This document shows, one piece after another, positions 47,071 through 55,894 of a stretch of DNA of 56,453 nt. The position numbers were made by a program, and so were the translations under genes. The stretch is taken from NCBI RefSeq assembly GCF_002877365.1, contig NZ_MCWZ01000235.1, positions 2,129-58,581 on the forward strand, given 5' to 3'. This DNA is from Vibrio sp. 10N.261.55.A7. Its GTDB lineage: Bacteria; Pseudomonadota; Gammaproteobacteria; Enterobacterales; Vibrionaceae. The notes beneath the pieces are model-generated. The model was not told where the DNA came from. It worked only from the letters and a program-made list of their open reading frames with translations, and did not search any database. Positions within the stretch are counted from its first letter, which is position 1; every line of letters starts with the position of its first letter.

Positions 47071-47949
47071 ATGTCTATAAAAATCAAAAACCAACAAGAA
47101 ATTGAAAGAATGCGTATTGCTGGAAAACTGGCAGCCGAAATTCTAGAAATGATCGAACCTTACATTAAAGAGGGTGTGACAACTGATGAGTTAAACACCA
47201 TCTGTCACGATTATGCGACAAATAAAGGCGCCTATTCAGCTCCTTTGGATTATCACGGATTCCCGAAATCTATTTGTACGTCTATCAATCATATTGTGTG
47301 TCACGGTATTCCAGCTTCACACGATGAAAAAGGCAGCAATGGCCAACTAAAACCTGCCGTTCTGAAAAATGGCGATATCCTAAATGTCGATATTACCGTC
47401 ATCATTCCAGATGAAGAAGGGGCAGATTTAAGCACACGTCCGCAAGGCTATCATGGCGATACGTCTAAGATGTTCCTAGTTGGTGAGACCTCACCTGCAG
47501 ACAAACGTTTATGCATGGTTGCACAAGAAGCTCTTTACATCGGCATGCGTAAAGTAAAGCCAGGCGCAACCGTTGGTGATATCGGTACCGCTATCGAAAA
47601 GTACATTAAAGAGAATAACAAAAAGAATCCACGAAATAAGTTCTCTATCGTGAGAGATTTCTGTGGTCACGGTATCGGCAATGAGTTTCACGAAGAACCT
47701 CAAGTGGTTCACTACAAGAATACAGACCGACGAGTATTAAAAGAAGGCATGTGCTTCACCATTGAACCAATGATCAATGCAGGCAAATTTGGCTGTACGG
47801 TCGACGTGGAAGATGATTGGACGGTTTACACGGGTGACAGCAAAAACTCGGCTCAATGGGAGCACACACTGCTCGTTACGGCTAATGGCTGCGAAGTATT
47901 GACCCTTCGAAATGAAGAGCAAATCCCTAGGCATTTGAAAAACGCCTAA
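47071..47949 (+). CDS. map: Methionine aminopeptidase, type I
   Basis: Map removes the initiator Met from new proteins. The metal ligands are present in LNVDITV (Asp), HGDTSKMF (Asp), GHGIGNEFHE (His), TIEPM (Glu) and QWEHTLLV (Glu). At 292 residues it is longer than E. coli Map (264). Two insertions explain this: one after HGIPASHDEKGSNGQLKP and one at PDEEGADLSTRPQ, both near the substrate side. The upstream GAGAA is a weak ribosome binding site. The gene is divergent from rpsB, as in E. coli. Confidence 0.96.
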   Translation: MSIKIKNQQEIERMRIAGKLAAEILEMIEPYIKEGVTTDELNTICHDYATNKGAYSAPLDYHGFPKSICTSINHIVCHGIPASHDEKGSNGQLKPAVLKNGDILNVDITVIIPDEEGADLSTRPQGYHGDTSKMFLVGETSPADKRLCMVAQEALYIGMRKVKPGATVGDIGTAIEKYIKENNKKNPRNKFSIVRDFCGHGIGNEFHEEPQVVHYKNTDRRVLKEGMCFTIEPMINAGKFGCTVDVEDDWTVYTGDSKNSAQWEHTLLVTANGCEVLTLRNEEQIPRHLKNA

Positions 47950-47970
47950 CCACTCAAACTACTTACTCTA

Positions 47971-48000
47971 AATATCCCTGCCTCTCAGGGATATTTTTTT
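47971..48000 (+). terminator. map terminator
   Basis: AATATCCCTG (47971-47980) and CAGGGATATT (47986-47995) form a 10-bp stem with a 5-nt loop and a run of seven T. It separates map from glnD. Confidence 0.9.
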
Positions 48001-48062
48001 ATTCGCTTCTATCTGATAGATTAATAACCATGCCCATATTATAACTGCATGGATTGCGCTAT

Positions 48063-50687
48063 ATGCTGTATCAATCGCCACAAACCTTCTCCACAGAACA
48101 GCTTACGATCTCATCGCTCAAAGAGCAGCTTGAGCTATTTTCTGAATACCAAAAAGAAGAGTTCCTCACTCACCACCCCATTAATGATCTGGTCATCGGA
48201 CGATCCGATTACATGGATCTGTTGCTGCATAGGCTTTGGATTGAGTATGGCTTTGATAGCTTGCCGAATATCAGCCTAGTTGCGGTCGGAGGGTATGGCC
48301 GTGGTGAACTGCATCCTTTGTCTGACATCGACATACTCATTGTTTCCAAAAAGACCCTACCTGAAGCTCTCGGTGTCAAGGTCAGCGCCTTCATCACTCT
48401 GTTATGGGATCTTAGACTCGAGGTCGGCCACGCAGTTCGAACCATTGATGAGTGTATCGCGATCGGGAAAGAGGATTTAACGGTTGCGACGAATCTACAA
48501 GAAGCACGATTGCTTTGTGGATGCGAAGATACGTTCTCCAAACTTTTCGGGCAAATAAACTCTTCCTCATTTTGGCCAAGCGACGACTTTTATAAGGCTA
48601 AGATTCGGGAACAAAAAGAGCGCCACGCTCGTTACCATGACACAGCATATAACCTAGAGCCTGATATTAAATCAACGCCTGGGGGCCTAAGAGATATCCA
48701 TACGCTAAGCTGGGTTGCTAGGCGACATTTTGGCGCGACCTCTCTGCTAGAGATGAGTAAGTATGGGTTTCTTACTGACGCAGAATACCGAGAGCTTGTT
48801 GAATGTCAGGATTTCTTATGGCGAGTACGCTTCGGTTTGCATGTCGAACTCAAACGTTACGACAATCGACTCACCTTTGGGCATCAAGCGCAAGTCGCTG
48901 AAAGCCTCGGTTTCTGTGGTGAAGGCAACCGTGGTGTTGAAATGATGATGAAGGAGTTCTATCGAACGCTTCGACGTGTTTCAGAATTGAACAAAATGTT
49001 ACTCAAGCTGTTTGATCAAGCCATATTAGACAATGGCATTGAGTACAAAGCGGAAATCTTAAGCGATGATTTCCAGCGTCGTGGAAGGCTTATAGAAGCA
49101 AGAAAGCCTGCTCTATTTCAAGCTAGGCCAGAGACCATTCTTGATATGTTCATTCATATTGCCAACGACTCAAGCATTGAAGGCGTTGCGCCAGCGACAA
49201 TGAGACAGCTTCGCACGGCGCGAAGAAGATTAAATAAGTTTCTTCATGTCATCCCAGCCGCTCGCGAGAAATTCATGGATTTGGTTCGTCATCCCAACTC
49301 TTTGCATAAAGCCTTTAGCCTGATGCACAAATTAGGTGTGCTTGCTAGCTATCTCCCACAATGGAGTCAAATAGTGGGTCAAATGCAGTTTGACCTATTC
49401 CATGTGTATACCGTCGATGAACACAGCATTCGCCTGTTGAAGCATATCAACACATTTGGCCAAGACAGTAACCGAGATAAGCACCCTATTTGTTGCGAGG
49501 TTTATCCTCGAATTCATAAAAAAGAGCTCTTGATTTTAGCCGCGATATTCCATGACATTGGCAAAGGACGAAATGGTGATCACTCAGAAATTGGAGCCGT
49601 CGAAGCCTATGAATTTGGCATTGAACATGGGCTCTCAAAGCCAGAAGCTAAACTCATCTCATGGCTAGTCCAAAATCACCTACTCATGTCGGTAACCGCG
49701 CAGCGCCGTGATATCTATGACCCAGAAGTAATCACTGAATTTGCCAAACAAGTTCGCGATGAGGAACGACTTGAGTATCTCGTTTGTCTCACCGTGGCGG
49801 ATATATGCGCAACCAATCCCGACCTTTGGAACAGTTGGAAGCGAACACTTCTTGCGGAATTGTTCTACTCAACGCAAAGAGCGCTAAGACGAGGTTTGGA
49901 AAACCCTGTCGATGTTCGTGATCGAATTAGGCACAACCAACAGCTATCTTCCGCCCTTTTGCGTAAAGAAGGGTTCACAGCGCGAGAAATTGAAGTCTTG
50001 TGGCAACGATTTAAGGCCGATTACTTTTTACGTCACACACACAAGCAGATAGCTTGGCATTGTACTCACCTACTTAACCAAACGGACGACTCCAAACCGC
50101 TTATTCTCATCAGCGAAAAGGCCACGCGTGGTGGTACAGAAGTTTTCGTCTACGCGAGAGATCAGAATGCACTCTTCGCAACGGTGGTAGCAGAACTGGA
50201 TAGACGTAACCTCAACGTCCACGATGCACAAGTCATGACAAGTAAAGATGGCTTTGTACTCGATACCTTTATGGTGCTTGATCAACATGGTGAAGCTATC
50301 GATGTGACGCGTCACAAGGCCGTGGTTAAACACCTTGCCCACGTTATTGAAGATGGCCGACAAACCAAGATTAAGACGCGCCGAACGCCTCGAAACCTTC
50401 AGCACTTTACTGTTAAAACTAAGGTTGAGTTTCTACCGACAAAGAGCAATAAACGCACCTTGATGGAGTTTGTCGCCCTTGATACACCAGGGTTGCTGGC
50501 CAAAGTGGGCGCTACCTTCGCCGATCTTCAAATTAGCCTGCACGCAGCCAAAATCACCACTATTGGTGAGCGAGCAGAAGATTTGTTTATTTTGACGAAT
50601 GGACAAGGGGGAAGGCTTGATGAAGAAACCCAAATTCAGTTGCGAGAAAGGCTAGTTGAAAATATCGCAGAAGCTTCACCGATGTAA
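48063..50687 (+). CDS. glnD: Bifunctional uridylyltransferase/uridylyl-removing enzyme GlnD
   Basis: GlnD senses glutamine and adds or removes UMP on Tyr51 of GlnB, encoded at 24852-25190. From the ATG at 48063 the protein has 874 residues; an in-frame TTG at 48054 is a less likely start, and the site is not certain. Domains in order: nucleotidyltransferase with GGYGRGELHPLSDIDIL near residue 75, a GlnD-type linker, an HD domain with FHDIGKGRNGDHSEIGA near residue 500, and two C-terminal ACT domains (about 690-770 and 800-874) that bind glutamine. Confidence 0.95.
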   Translation: MLYQSPQTFSTEQLTISSLKEQLELFSEYQKEEFLTHHPINDLVIGRSDYMDLLLHRLWIEYGFDSLPNISLVAVGGYGRGELHPLSDIDILIVSKKTLPEALGVKVSAFITLLWDLRLEVGHAVRTIDECIAIGKEDLTVATNLQEARLLCGCEDTFSKLFGQINSSSFWPSDDFYKAKIREQKERHARYHDTAYNLEPDIKSTPGGLRDIHTLSWVARRHFGATSLLEMSKYGFLTDAEYRELVECQDFLWRVRFGLHVELKRYDNRLTFGHQAQVAESLGFCGEGNRGVEMMMKEFYRTLRRVSELNKMLLKLFDQAILDNGIEYKAEILSDDFQRRGRLIEARKPALFQARPETILDMFIHIANDSSIEGVAPATMRQLRTARRRLNKFLHVIPAAREKFMDLVRHPNSLHKAFSLMHKLGVLASYLPQWSQIVGQMQFDLFHVYTVDEHSIRLLKHINTFGQDSNRDKHPICCEVYPRIHKKELLILAAIFHDIGKGRNGDHSEIGAVEAYEFGIEHGLSKPEAKLISWLVQNHLLMSVTAQRRDIYDPEVITEFAKQVRDEERLEYLVCLTVADICATNPDLWNSWKRTLLAELFYSTQRALRRGLENPVDVRDRIRHNQQLSSALLRKEGFTAREIEVLWQRFKADYFLRHTHKQIAWHCTHLLNQTDDSKPLILISEKATRGGTEVFVYARDQNALFATVVAELDRRNLNVHDAQVMTSKDGFVLDTFMVLDQHGEAIDVTRHKAVVKHLAHVIEDGRQTKIKTRRTPRNLQHFTVKTKVEFLPTKSNKRTLMEFVALDTPGLLAKVGATFADLQISLHAAKITTIGERAEDLFILTNGQGGRLDEETQIQLRERLVENIAEASPM

Positions 50688-50700
50688 GCGCGATCTTGTC

Positions 50701-50725
50701 CACAAGTTGCGCAGCTTGTTTTATT
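50701..50725 (+). terminator. Weak terminator-like hairpin after glnD
   Basis: ACAAG (50702-50706) and CTTGT (50715-50719) flank an 8-nt loop and are followed by TTTATT. The stem is short, so read-through toward the next gene is possible. Confidence 0.35.
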
Positions 50726-50804
50726 GTCGCCTATCTACCACGATTATAGGCTGCTACATTAGTTAAGGTTTAATCAATTTTACAACACTAACTAGAGGTA
50801 GCCT

Positions 50805-51188
50805 ATGTTTCCAAACCTCACAGGCTTAGGTATTCAAGACCCTAAGCAAATTGAGCGTTACTCGTTACGACAAGAAGCGCACAAGGATGTGTTAAAGATC
50901 TATTTCCACAAGCAAAAAGGTGAATTGTTCGCCAAAAGTGTTAAGTTCAAATACCCGCGTCAGGTTAAGAATGTCTTGGTTGATAGCGGCAGTCACCAAT
51001 ATAAAGAAGTGACAGAGATAAACCGCAACCTGACATTGGTTATCGATGAGCTAAATAAGATTACCAAGCCAGAGAAACTGGCGGAAATTGACGTAAAATC
51101 CAAGATACTGATGGACTTACGCCACCTTGAAAAAGTCGTTTCCAGTAAAATTGCGGAAATTGAATCTGATTTAGAGAAACTAAATTAG
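50805..51188 (+). CDS. yaeH: UPF0325 / DUF3461 family protein (YaeH)
   Basis: The 127-residue protein is strongly similar to E. coli YaeH (UPF0325): the [18 protein letters not shown] start, the [20 protein letters not shown] segment in two parts, KYPRQVKNV and the C-terminal helix ending [10 protein letters not shown]. It has no signal peptide or membrane segment and looks like a small cytoplasmic alpha/beta protein. Function is unknown, though its sequence is well conserved across gammaproteobacteria. AGAGG lies upstream of the ATG. It is close to glnD in this genome. Confidence 0.9.
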   Translation: MFPNLTGLGIQDPKQIERYSLRQEAHKDVLKIYFHKQKGELFAKSVKFKYPRQVKNVLVDSGSHQYKEVTEINRNLTLVIDELNKITKPEKLAEIDVKSKILMDLRHLEKVVSSKIAEIESDLEKLN

Positions 51189-51213
51189 TCATCGTAAATT
51201 AACGCATAAAACG

Positions 51214-51240
51214 AAAAAGGTTCCCACTGGGAACCTTTCT
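51214..51240. terminator. Bidirectional terminator between yaeH and pgpA
   Basis: AAAGGTTCCC (51216-51225) and GGGAACCTTT (51229-51238) form a 10-bp stem with a 3-nt loop and A/T flanks, between convergent genes. Confidence 0.85.
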
Positions 51241-51271
51241 ACTTTATGTATCAACGCACGACTGAGTAACG

Positions 51272-51772
51272 CTACCAGCCTGCAAAAGAGCCTACAAAGT
51301 AGAGCGATATTGCGGCCATAATACCTGCAACAATATCATCAATCATTATCCCTAACCCACCGTGTACACGCTTATCTAGCCAACCAATTGGCCATGGTTT
51401 CACCATATCGAAGAAGCGAAATAGAACAAAGCCAGCGACAATCCACTTCCAATCAAAGATCGCAACACCGAGTAATGGAACAACCAACATGGTAATCCAA
51501 AAGCCTACAAACTCATCCCATACAATGGATCCATGATCATGCACTTTCATGTCATCAGAGGTGATCTGACAAATTTTAATGCCAATGAATGATGAAACAA
51601 TAATAACGACAATGAAAAGCCAAAACGGGAGTTGAACGAGCAACAAATAAAATGGTACTGAGGCCAAAGTACCCATAGTGCCAGGAATAATCGGCGAAAG
51701 GCCACTACCGAAACCGGTCGCTAATAAATGCCAAGGGTTTTTCAAAGAGATAAGGGATAAAGGGTTGCTCAT
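51272..51772 (-). CDS. pgpA: Phosphatidylglycerophosphatase A
   Basis: PgpA removes the phosphate from phosphatidylglycerol phosphate to give phosphatidylglycerol. The 166-residue membrane protein has about four helices, the N-terminal LLATGFGSGLSPIIPGTMGT segment and the catalytic acidic motifs HDHGSIVWDEFVG and GLGIMIDDIVAG. It overlaps the end of thiL by 4 bp (ATGA), as in many gammaproteobacteria. Confidence 0.96.
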   Translation of the reverse strand: MSNPLSLISLKNPWHLLATGFGSGLSPIIPGTMGTLASVPFYLLLVQLPFWLFIVVIIVSSFIGIKICQITSDDMKVHDHGSIVWDEFVGFWITMLVVPLLGVAIFDWKWIVAGFVLFRFFDMVKPWPIGWLDKRVHGGLGIMIDDIVAGIMAAISLYFVGSFAGW

Positions 51773-52743
51773 TGTTTTACCTTAAAATGATCGTATCCAT
51801 TTACGTTCCAGTCTAACACTATACCTTTGTTGCGGAGCTCAAACGTACCGCTTGGTCGTATTTGTCCAATACAGGTAATCTTGGTACCAGTGTGGCTCAG
51901 CGCACTCTCAATGGAGCCTTTGTTCTCTTCTGGTACGGTGAAGCACAATTCGTACTCTTCACCACTGGTTAGAGCGTACTGTTGTGCAGTCACTTCGTCT
52001 TGTGTAAAGCCAAGTAACTCACTTGAGATAGGCAGCAAGCTCACATCTAGAGATGCACCAACATTGGATTTCGTTAATATGTGCTGAAGATCTGAAATCA
52101 ATCCGTCTGATATGTCGATAGCGGAAGAGGCCAAATTGAGTAAAGCTTGACCCACAAGTACACGTGGAGAAGAGAGGTAATGCCTCTTTTCTAGCTCTTC
52201 AGAATGCTCTTTATGTTTAACATTTGAATCCAGAATAACATCAAGGCCAGCTTTGCTATCACCAAGATCACCCGTGACATAAACCCAGTCGCCAATACTT
52301 GCACCACTGCGCCTTAGTGCTTTTTCTTCGGGAACAAACCCTTGAACAGTAAGAGTAATACTCAATGGGCCTTTCGTTGTGTCACCACCAATCAATTGTA
52401 TGCCAAAGTAATCGGCCAACTCAAAAAAGGCCTTACAGAATGGAGCTAGCCAAGCTTCATCAGGGTCAGGCATAGTCAACGCTAAAGAAACCCAAGCCGG
52501 TGTTGCGCCCATTGCTGATAAATCACTGATATTAGACGCAAGTGCTTTATGAGCAACCCAAGCTGGATTTGCATCAGGCAAAAAATGCGTGCCTGCCACA
52601 AGCGTGTCGGTGCTAATGGCAATAGAAACATTGTCAGGGCTTTTGACTAATGCACAATCATCGCCAGCGGCCAATAGAACATCTTTTCTATTCGATTGAC
52701 GCCCCACAAAGTACTTATCAATGAGATTAAATTCACCAGACAT
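51769..52743 (-). CDS. thiL: Thiamine-monophosphate kinase
   Basis: ThiL phosphorylates thiamine monophosphate to the cofactor thiamine diphosphate. The 324-residue protein has the N-terminal FNLIDKYF, the ATP/Mg loop LLAAGDDCALV, the ISTDTLVAGTHF motif, GGDTTKGPLS and the AIDISDGLISDL segment. It lies between nusB and pgpA, the order known from E. coli, and overlaps pgpA by 4 bp. No TPP riboswitch is seen upstream. Confidence 0.97.
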   Translation of the reverse strand: MSGEFNLIDKYFVGRQSNRKDVLLAAGDDCALVKSPDNVSIAISTDTLVAGTHFLPDANPAWVAHKALASNISDLSAMGATPAWVSLALTMPDPDEAWLAPFCKAFFELADYFGIQLIGGDTTKGPLSITLTVQGFVPEEKALRRSGASIGDWVYVTGDLGDSKAGLDVILDSNVKHKEHSEELEKRHYLSSPRVLVGQALLNLASSAIDISDGLISDLQHILTKSNVGASLDVSLLPISSELLGFTQDEVTAQQYALTSGEEYELCFTVPEENKGSIESALSHTGTKITCIGQIRPSGTFELRNKGIVLDWNVNGYDHFKVKQ

Positions 52744-52806
52744 AAAAGTTTCTCAAAGGGTTGTGTTTAGAGAGCCGATTTTACAGACTCTAGATGAACA
52801 GGACAT

Positions 52807-52833
52807 AAAAAAGGCCAGCAATTTAGCTGACCT
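52807..52833 (-). terminator. Terminator-like hairpin after nusB
   Basis: AGGCCAGC (52812-52819) pairs with GCTGACCT (52826-52833) with one internal mismatch, and the minus-strand tail is TTTTTTATG. It may reduce transcription from nusB into thiL. Confidence 0.6.
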
Positions 52834-52850
52834 CTATTCAAAGTAACTCG

Positions 52851-53321
52851 TTACTTCTTTTTGCGTACATGTGGCGCGGCTTTATCAAGCACACCGTTCA
52901 CAAACTTGTGGCTTTCTTCAGCAGCGAACACTTTTGCAAGTTCAATCGCTTCATTGATCACGACTTTGTAAGGAACATCTTCACGGCGCGTCATCTCGTA
53001 CATAGCAAGACGAAGCAGAGCTAGCTCCATTAAATCTAAGTCCTGCATTGGACGAGATACGAATGGGCGAAGCTTGCTATCTAATTCCATGTGGCTTAGC
53101 GCAACACCAGTCAATAGATCGCGGAAATATGCTACATCAGTTTCCGGCGCAACTAGGGCAGGCTCTGCTGCATGATGTTCTTCTTCATCATACTTGCCAC
53201 CAGAAATAAATTGTTCTTCAACAACGGCGACATTTTCTTTACTAATTTGCCAAGAATAAATTGCTTGTAAAGCAAATTGACGTGCATTACGACGTGCGGC
53301 TGGTTTCACACTGGCCCCCAT
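52851..53321 (-). CDS. nusB: Transcription antitermination factor NusB
   Basis: NusB with NusE (S10) binds boxA RNA and drives rRNA antitermination. The 156-residue protein is all helical, with the N-terminal Arg-rich segment [20 protein letters not shown] and the C-terminal [29 protein letters not shown] in two helices. Its ATG overlaps the ribH stop by one base (TAATG), so the two are translationally coupled. Confidence 0.97.
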   Translation of the reverse strand: MGASVKPAARRNARQFALQAIYSWQISKENVAVVEEQFISGGKYDEEEHHAAEPALVAPETDVAYFRDLLTGVALSHMELDSKLRPFVSRPMQDLDLMELALLRLAMYEMTRREDVPYKVVINEAIELAKVFAAEESHKFVNGVLDKAAPHVRKKK

Positions 53322-53791
53322 TAGGAATCGATTTCAGAAAGAACGTTGATCATCTCAAGTGCGCTTAGTGCAGCTTCTGCACCTTTGTTACCAGCCTTGG
53401 TTCCTGCGCGTTCAATAGCTTGATCGATCGTATCAACAGTAAGAACACCAAATGCAACAGGAAGAGAGTATTCCATAGACACTTGTGCCAAACCTTTATT
53501 ACATTCACTACAAACATAGTCGAAATGAGGCGTACCGCCACGAATGACTGTGCCTAAAGATACAATCGCATCAAATTGACCTGTCTTCGCTACGCGCTGA
53601 GCAACCAATGGGAGTTCAACGGCACCAGGACAACGAACAACAGTAATGTTGTCTTCGCTAACTTGTCCATGACGCTTCAAAGTATCGATTGCACCAGAAA
53701 GCAGGCTTTCGTTAATAAAACTGTTGAAACGAGCAATAACGATAGCAATTTTTGCATTTGGCGCTGGGAAGCCACCCTCGATCACTTTCAT
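53321..53791 (-). CDS. ribH: 6,7-dimethyl-8-ribityllumazine synthase
   Basis: RibH condenses 3,4-dihydroxy-2-butanone 4-phosphate with the pyrimidine intermediate to give ribityllumazine, the penultimate step to riboflavin. The ATG at 53791 ([12 protein letters not shown]) gives 156 residues and has AAGGAAGG upstream; the open frame extends 17 codons further but lacks support. The catalytic His is in [14 protein letters not shown]. It is called ribE in E. coli naming. It follows a terminator and so likely uses the extended -10 at 53833-53841. Confidence 0.97.
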   Translation of the reverse strand: MKVIEGGFPAPNAKIAIVIARFNSFINESLLSGAIDTLKRHGQVSEDNITVVRCPGAVELPLVAQRVAKTGQFDAIVSLGTVIRGGTPHFDYVCSECNKGLAQVSMEYSLPVAFGVLTVDTIDQAIERAGTKAGNKGAEAALSALEMINVLSEIDS

Positions 53792-53832
53792 AAGCCTTCC
53801 TTTAACTATGTTCATCAAGTGAGAATCGCCGG

Positions 53833-53841
53833 ATTCTAGCA
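53833..53841 (-). promoter_or_regulatory. Putative ribH-nusB promoter, extended -10
   Basis: TGCTAGAAT on the minus strand is an extended -10 (TGN plus TAGAAT); the -35 is poor. It lies 42-50 bp upstream of the ribH ATG and downstream of a terminator, which suggests independent transcription of ribH-nusB. Confidence 0.5.
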
Positions 53842-53942
53842 TAAAACTGTGAGCAATATCTAATAGATATTAAAGTTTATCCCGACCTTCGACGTGTCTA
53901 ATTTAAATGTTTGATAGTGATAAAATATCACTTCTATCGATA

Positions 53943-53966
53943 AAAAAGGAAGCAAACGCTTCCCTT
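53943..53966 (-). terminator. Terminator after ribB
   Basis: GGAAGC (53948-53953) and GCTTCC (53958-53963), extended by flanking A/T pairs, enclose AAAC and are followed on the minus strand by TTTTTTA. It closes the ribD-ribE-ribB transcript. Confidence 0.8.
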
Positions 53967-54009
53967 TATAATTCAAAAATCCGGTAGAGTTAATCACCTA
54001 CCTGTCTTT

Positions 54010-55119
54010 TTATTCACACACGTATTCAACCACATTTAGGCCAAAACCACCAAGAGCGTGGTAACGTTTTGAGCTAGAAGACAATAAACGCATTTCCGCC
54101 ACGCCTAAATCAGCCAGGATTTGAGAGCCTACACCGACACGGCGAGAGGTACCTTGTTTTTTGGCCATCGTTGGTGCTTCGCCTTTGTCTTGCGCTTCAA
54201 AGGTTTTCACTTTATGAATAAGCGCATCAGAGCTTTCTTCATTGCCTAAGATGACGAGTACGCCACCTTCATCGCCAATGCGCTTCATCGCGCTATCTAA
54301 GGTCCAGCTTCGCTCTGTACCGCGGTCTGAATGCAATAGATCAGTAAAAGTATCGTGTAAATGGACACGAACCAAAGGTGCCTTTTCCGTAATGCTACCT
54401 TTGACCATCGCATAGTGAATCTGATTATCGATGGTGTCTCGGAAAGTGACCAGTTCAAAATCACCGAATTCCGTAGGAAGATGACATTGAGCAACACGTT
54501 CGATCGTTGTTTCAGTATTATTTCGATATTCAATCAAGTCAGCAATGGTGCCTAACTTGATATCGTGTTTTTCAGCAAATACTTCCAAATCAGGACGGCG
54601 AGCCATAGTGCCATCGTCATTAAGGATCTCAACGATAACCGACGCAGGCTCTAATCCAGCTAAACGCCCTAAATCACACCCAGCTTCAGTGTGACCAGCA
54701 CGCGTAAGTACACCCCCTTCTTGCGCTGTAAGCGGGAAGATATGCCCAGGCTGAACAAGATCAGCAGCCTTTGCTTCTTTTGCCACAGCCGCTTGTACAG
54801 TTAGCGCTCGATCGGCAGCGGAAATACCCGTAGTGACACCTTCTGCCGCTTCAATAGAGACCGTAAAGTTTGTCGTGAACTGAGCGTTGTTATCTTGCAC
54901 CATTGGCGGAAGGCCAAGTCTTTCACAGCGCTCTTTCGTCATAGTCAGACAGATAAGACCTCGACCATAAGTCGCCATAAAGTTAATCGCTTCAGGGGTA
55001 ATATGCTCCGCTGCCATGATCAAATCGCCTTCATTTTCACGATCTTCGTCATCCATTAAAATGACCATTTTACCCAGGCGAATATCTTCAATAATCTCTT
55101 CTGGCTTGCTAATTGACAT
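54010..55119 (-). CDS. ribB: 3,4-dihydroxy-2-butanone 4-phosphate synthase with a degenerate GTP cyclohydrolase II-like domain
   Basis: The N-terminal domain (about 1-205) makes dihydroxybutanone phosphate from ribulose 5-phosphate, with the acidic loop [11 protein letters not shown] and [17 protein letters not shown] intact. The C-terminal domain (about 210-369) has the fold length of GTP cyclohydrolase II. However, the region expected to hold the zinc cysteines ([20 protein letters not shown]) has none, so it should not hydrolyse GTP. Such RibB-plus-inactive-GCHII fusions are known in proteobacteria. A separate ribA would supply the GTP step. It lies 117 bp downstream of ribE. Confidence 0.9.
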   Translation of the reverse strand: MSISKPEEIIEDIRLGKMVILMDDEDRENEGDLIMAAEHITPEAINFMATYGRGLICLTMTKERCERLGLPPMVQDNNAQFTTNFTVSIEAAEGVTTGISAADRALTVQAAVAKEAKAADLVQPGHIFPLTAQEGGVLTRAGHTEAGCDLGRLAGLEPASVIVEILNDDGTMARRPDLEVFAEKHDIKLGTIADLIEYRNNTETTIERVAQCHLPTEFGDFELVTFRDTIDNQIHYAMVKGSITEKAPLVRVHLHDTFTDLLHSDRGTERSWTLDSAMKRIGDEGGVLVILGNEESSDALIHKVKTFEAQDKGEAPTMAKKQGTSRRVGVGSQILADLGVAEMRLLSSSSKRYHALGGFGLNVVEYVCE

Positions 55120-55236
55120 ACTTAATTCCTATTTAAATTTTTTGGCCTATCGATGTAACAGCACTGTTCTTCAAATCTGCATCATGGTAGAAGTTACAGT
55201 CCTTTTAGAGGGACTATCGCTCTATGTTATTCACGC

Positions 55237-55893
55237 TTAAGCAAAACCGTTTTGCTGTAAAAACTCCATACTTAAGCGAGAGCTTGGTTCATTCTGTTCT
55301 TTTTGGCTTTGCAGTAACCTTTCCATATAGCGTGCAAGGACATCAACTTCTAAGTTCACTTTGCGGCCAACCTGGAAATCATTAATGGTCGTCTCTTCGC
55401 CGGTATGAGGAACGATGGTAAGTTTAAACGCATTCTTACGCAGGTCATTCACCGTCAGGCTAATACCATCCACTGTTATCGACCCTTTCTCCGCCACATA
55501 CTTGGACAGCTCAGCAGGCATGGCGACCCAAAACTCTATGGCTCGGCCTACTTGGTGTCGTTCAACAATCTCACCCACGCCATCGACGTGGCCAGAAACT
55601 ATGTGTCCGCCAAAGCGAGTGGTGGGTAACATCGCTTTTTCAAGGTTGACACGGTCACCGGCTTGGTAGTCAATGAAACCTGTCTTATTTAACGTTTCCA
55701 CAGAAAGGTCGGCGGTATAACTGTTTGAGTTGAAAGCAACCACAGTCAAACAAACACCATTAGTGGCGATACTGTCACCAAGTTGAACGTCGGACATATC
55801 AAGTGTTCCAACGTTAACTGTAACGCTGATGTCTTCACCTTTTGGTGTTATGGCTGCTAACGTGCCAACCGTTTCTACTATTCCTGTAAACAT
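55237..55893 (-). CDS. ribE: Riboflavin synthase (alpha subunit)
   Basis: Riboflavin synthase dismutates two ribityllumazines into riboflavin and the pyrimidine intermediate. The 218-residue protein starts MFTGIVETVG, as the family does, and has two similar lumazine-binding domains (about 1-95 and 96-200). The N-terminal half has GVCLTVV and the second half GHIVSGHVDGVGEI. In E. coli naming this is ribC. Its ATG lies one base after the ribD stop. Confidence 0.96.
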   Translation of the reverse strand: MFTGIVETVGTLAAITPKGEDISVTVNVGTLDMSDVQLGDSIATNGVCLTVVAFNSNSYTADLSVETLNKTGFIDYQAGDRVNLEKAMLPTTRFGGHIVSGHVDGVGEIVERHQVGRAIEFWVAMPAELSKYVAEKGSITVDGISLTVNDLRKNAFKLTIVPHTGEETTINDFQVGRKVNLEVDVLARYMERLLQSQKEQNEPSSRLSMEFLQQNGFA

Positions 55894-55894
55894 G

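Noticed and set aside
53917..53933. CRP site upstream of ribH
   Set aside because: The half sites are separated by 7 instead of 6 bases, and riboflavin genes are not usual CRP targets.
55120..55236. FMN riboswitch between ribE and ribB
   Set aside because: The 117-bp gap has only a 5-bp hairpin (AGTCC/GGACT) and lacks the conserved RFN-element segments.
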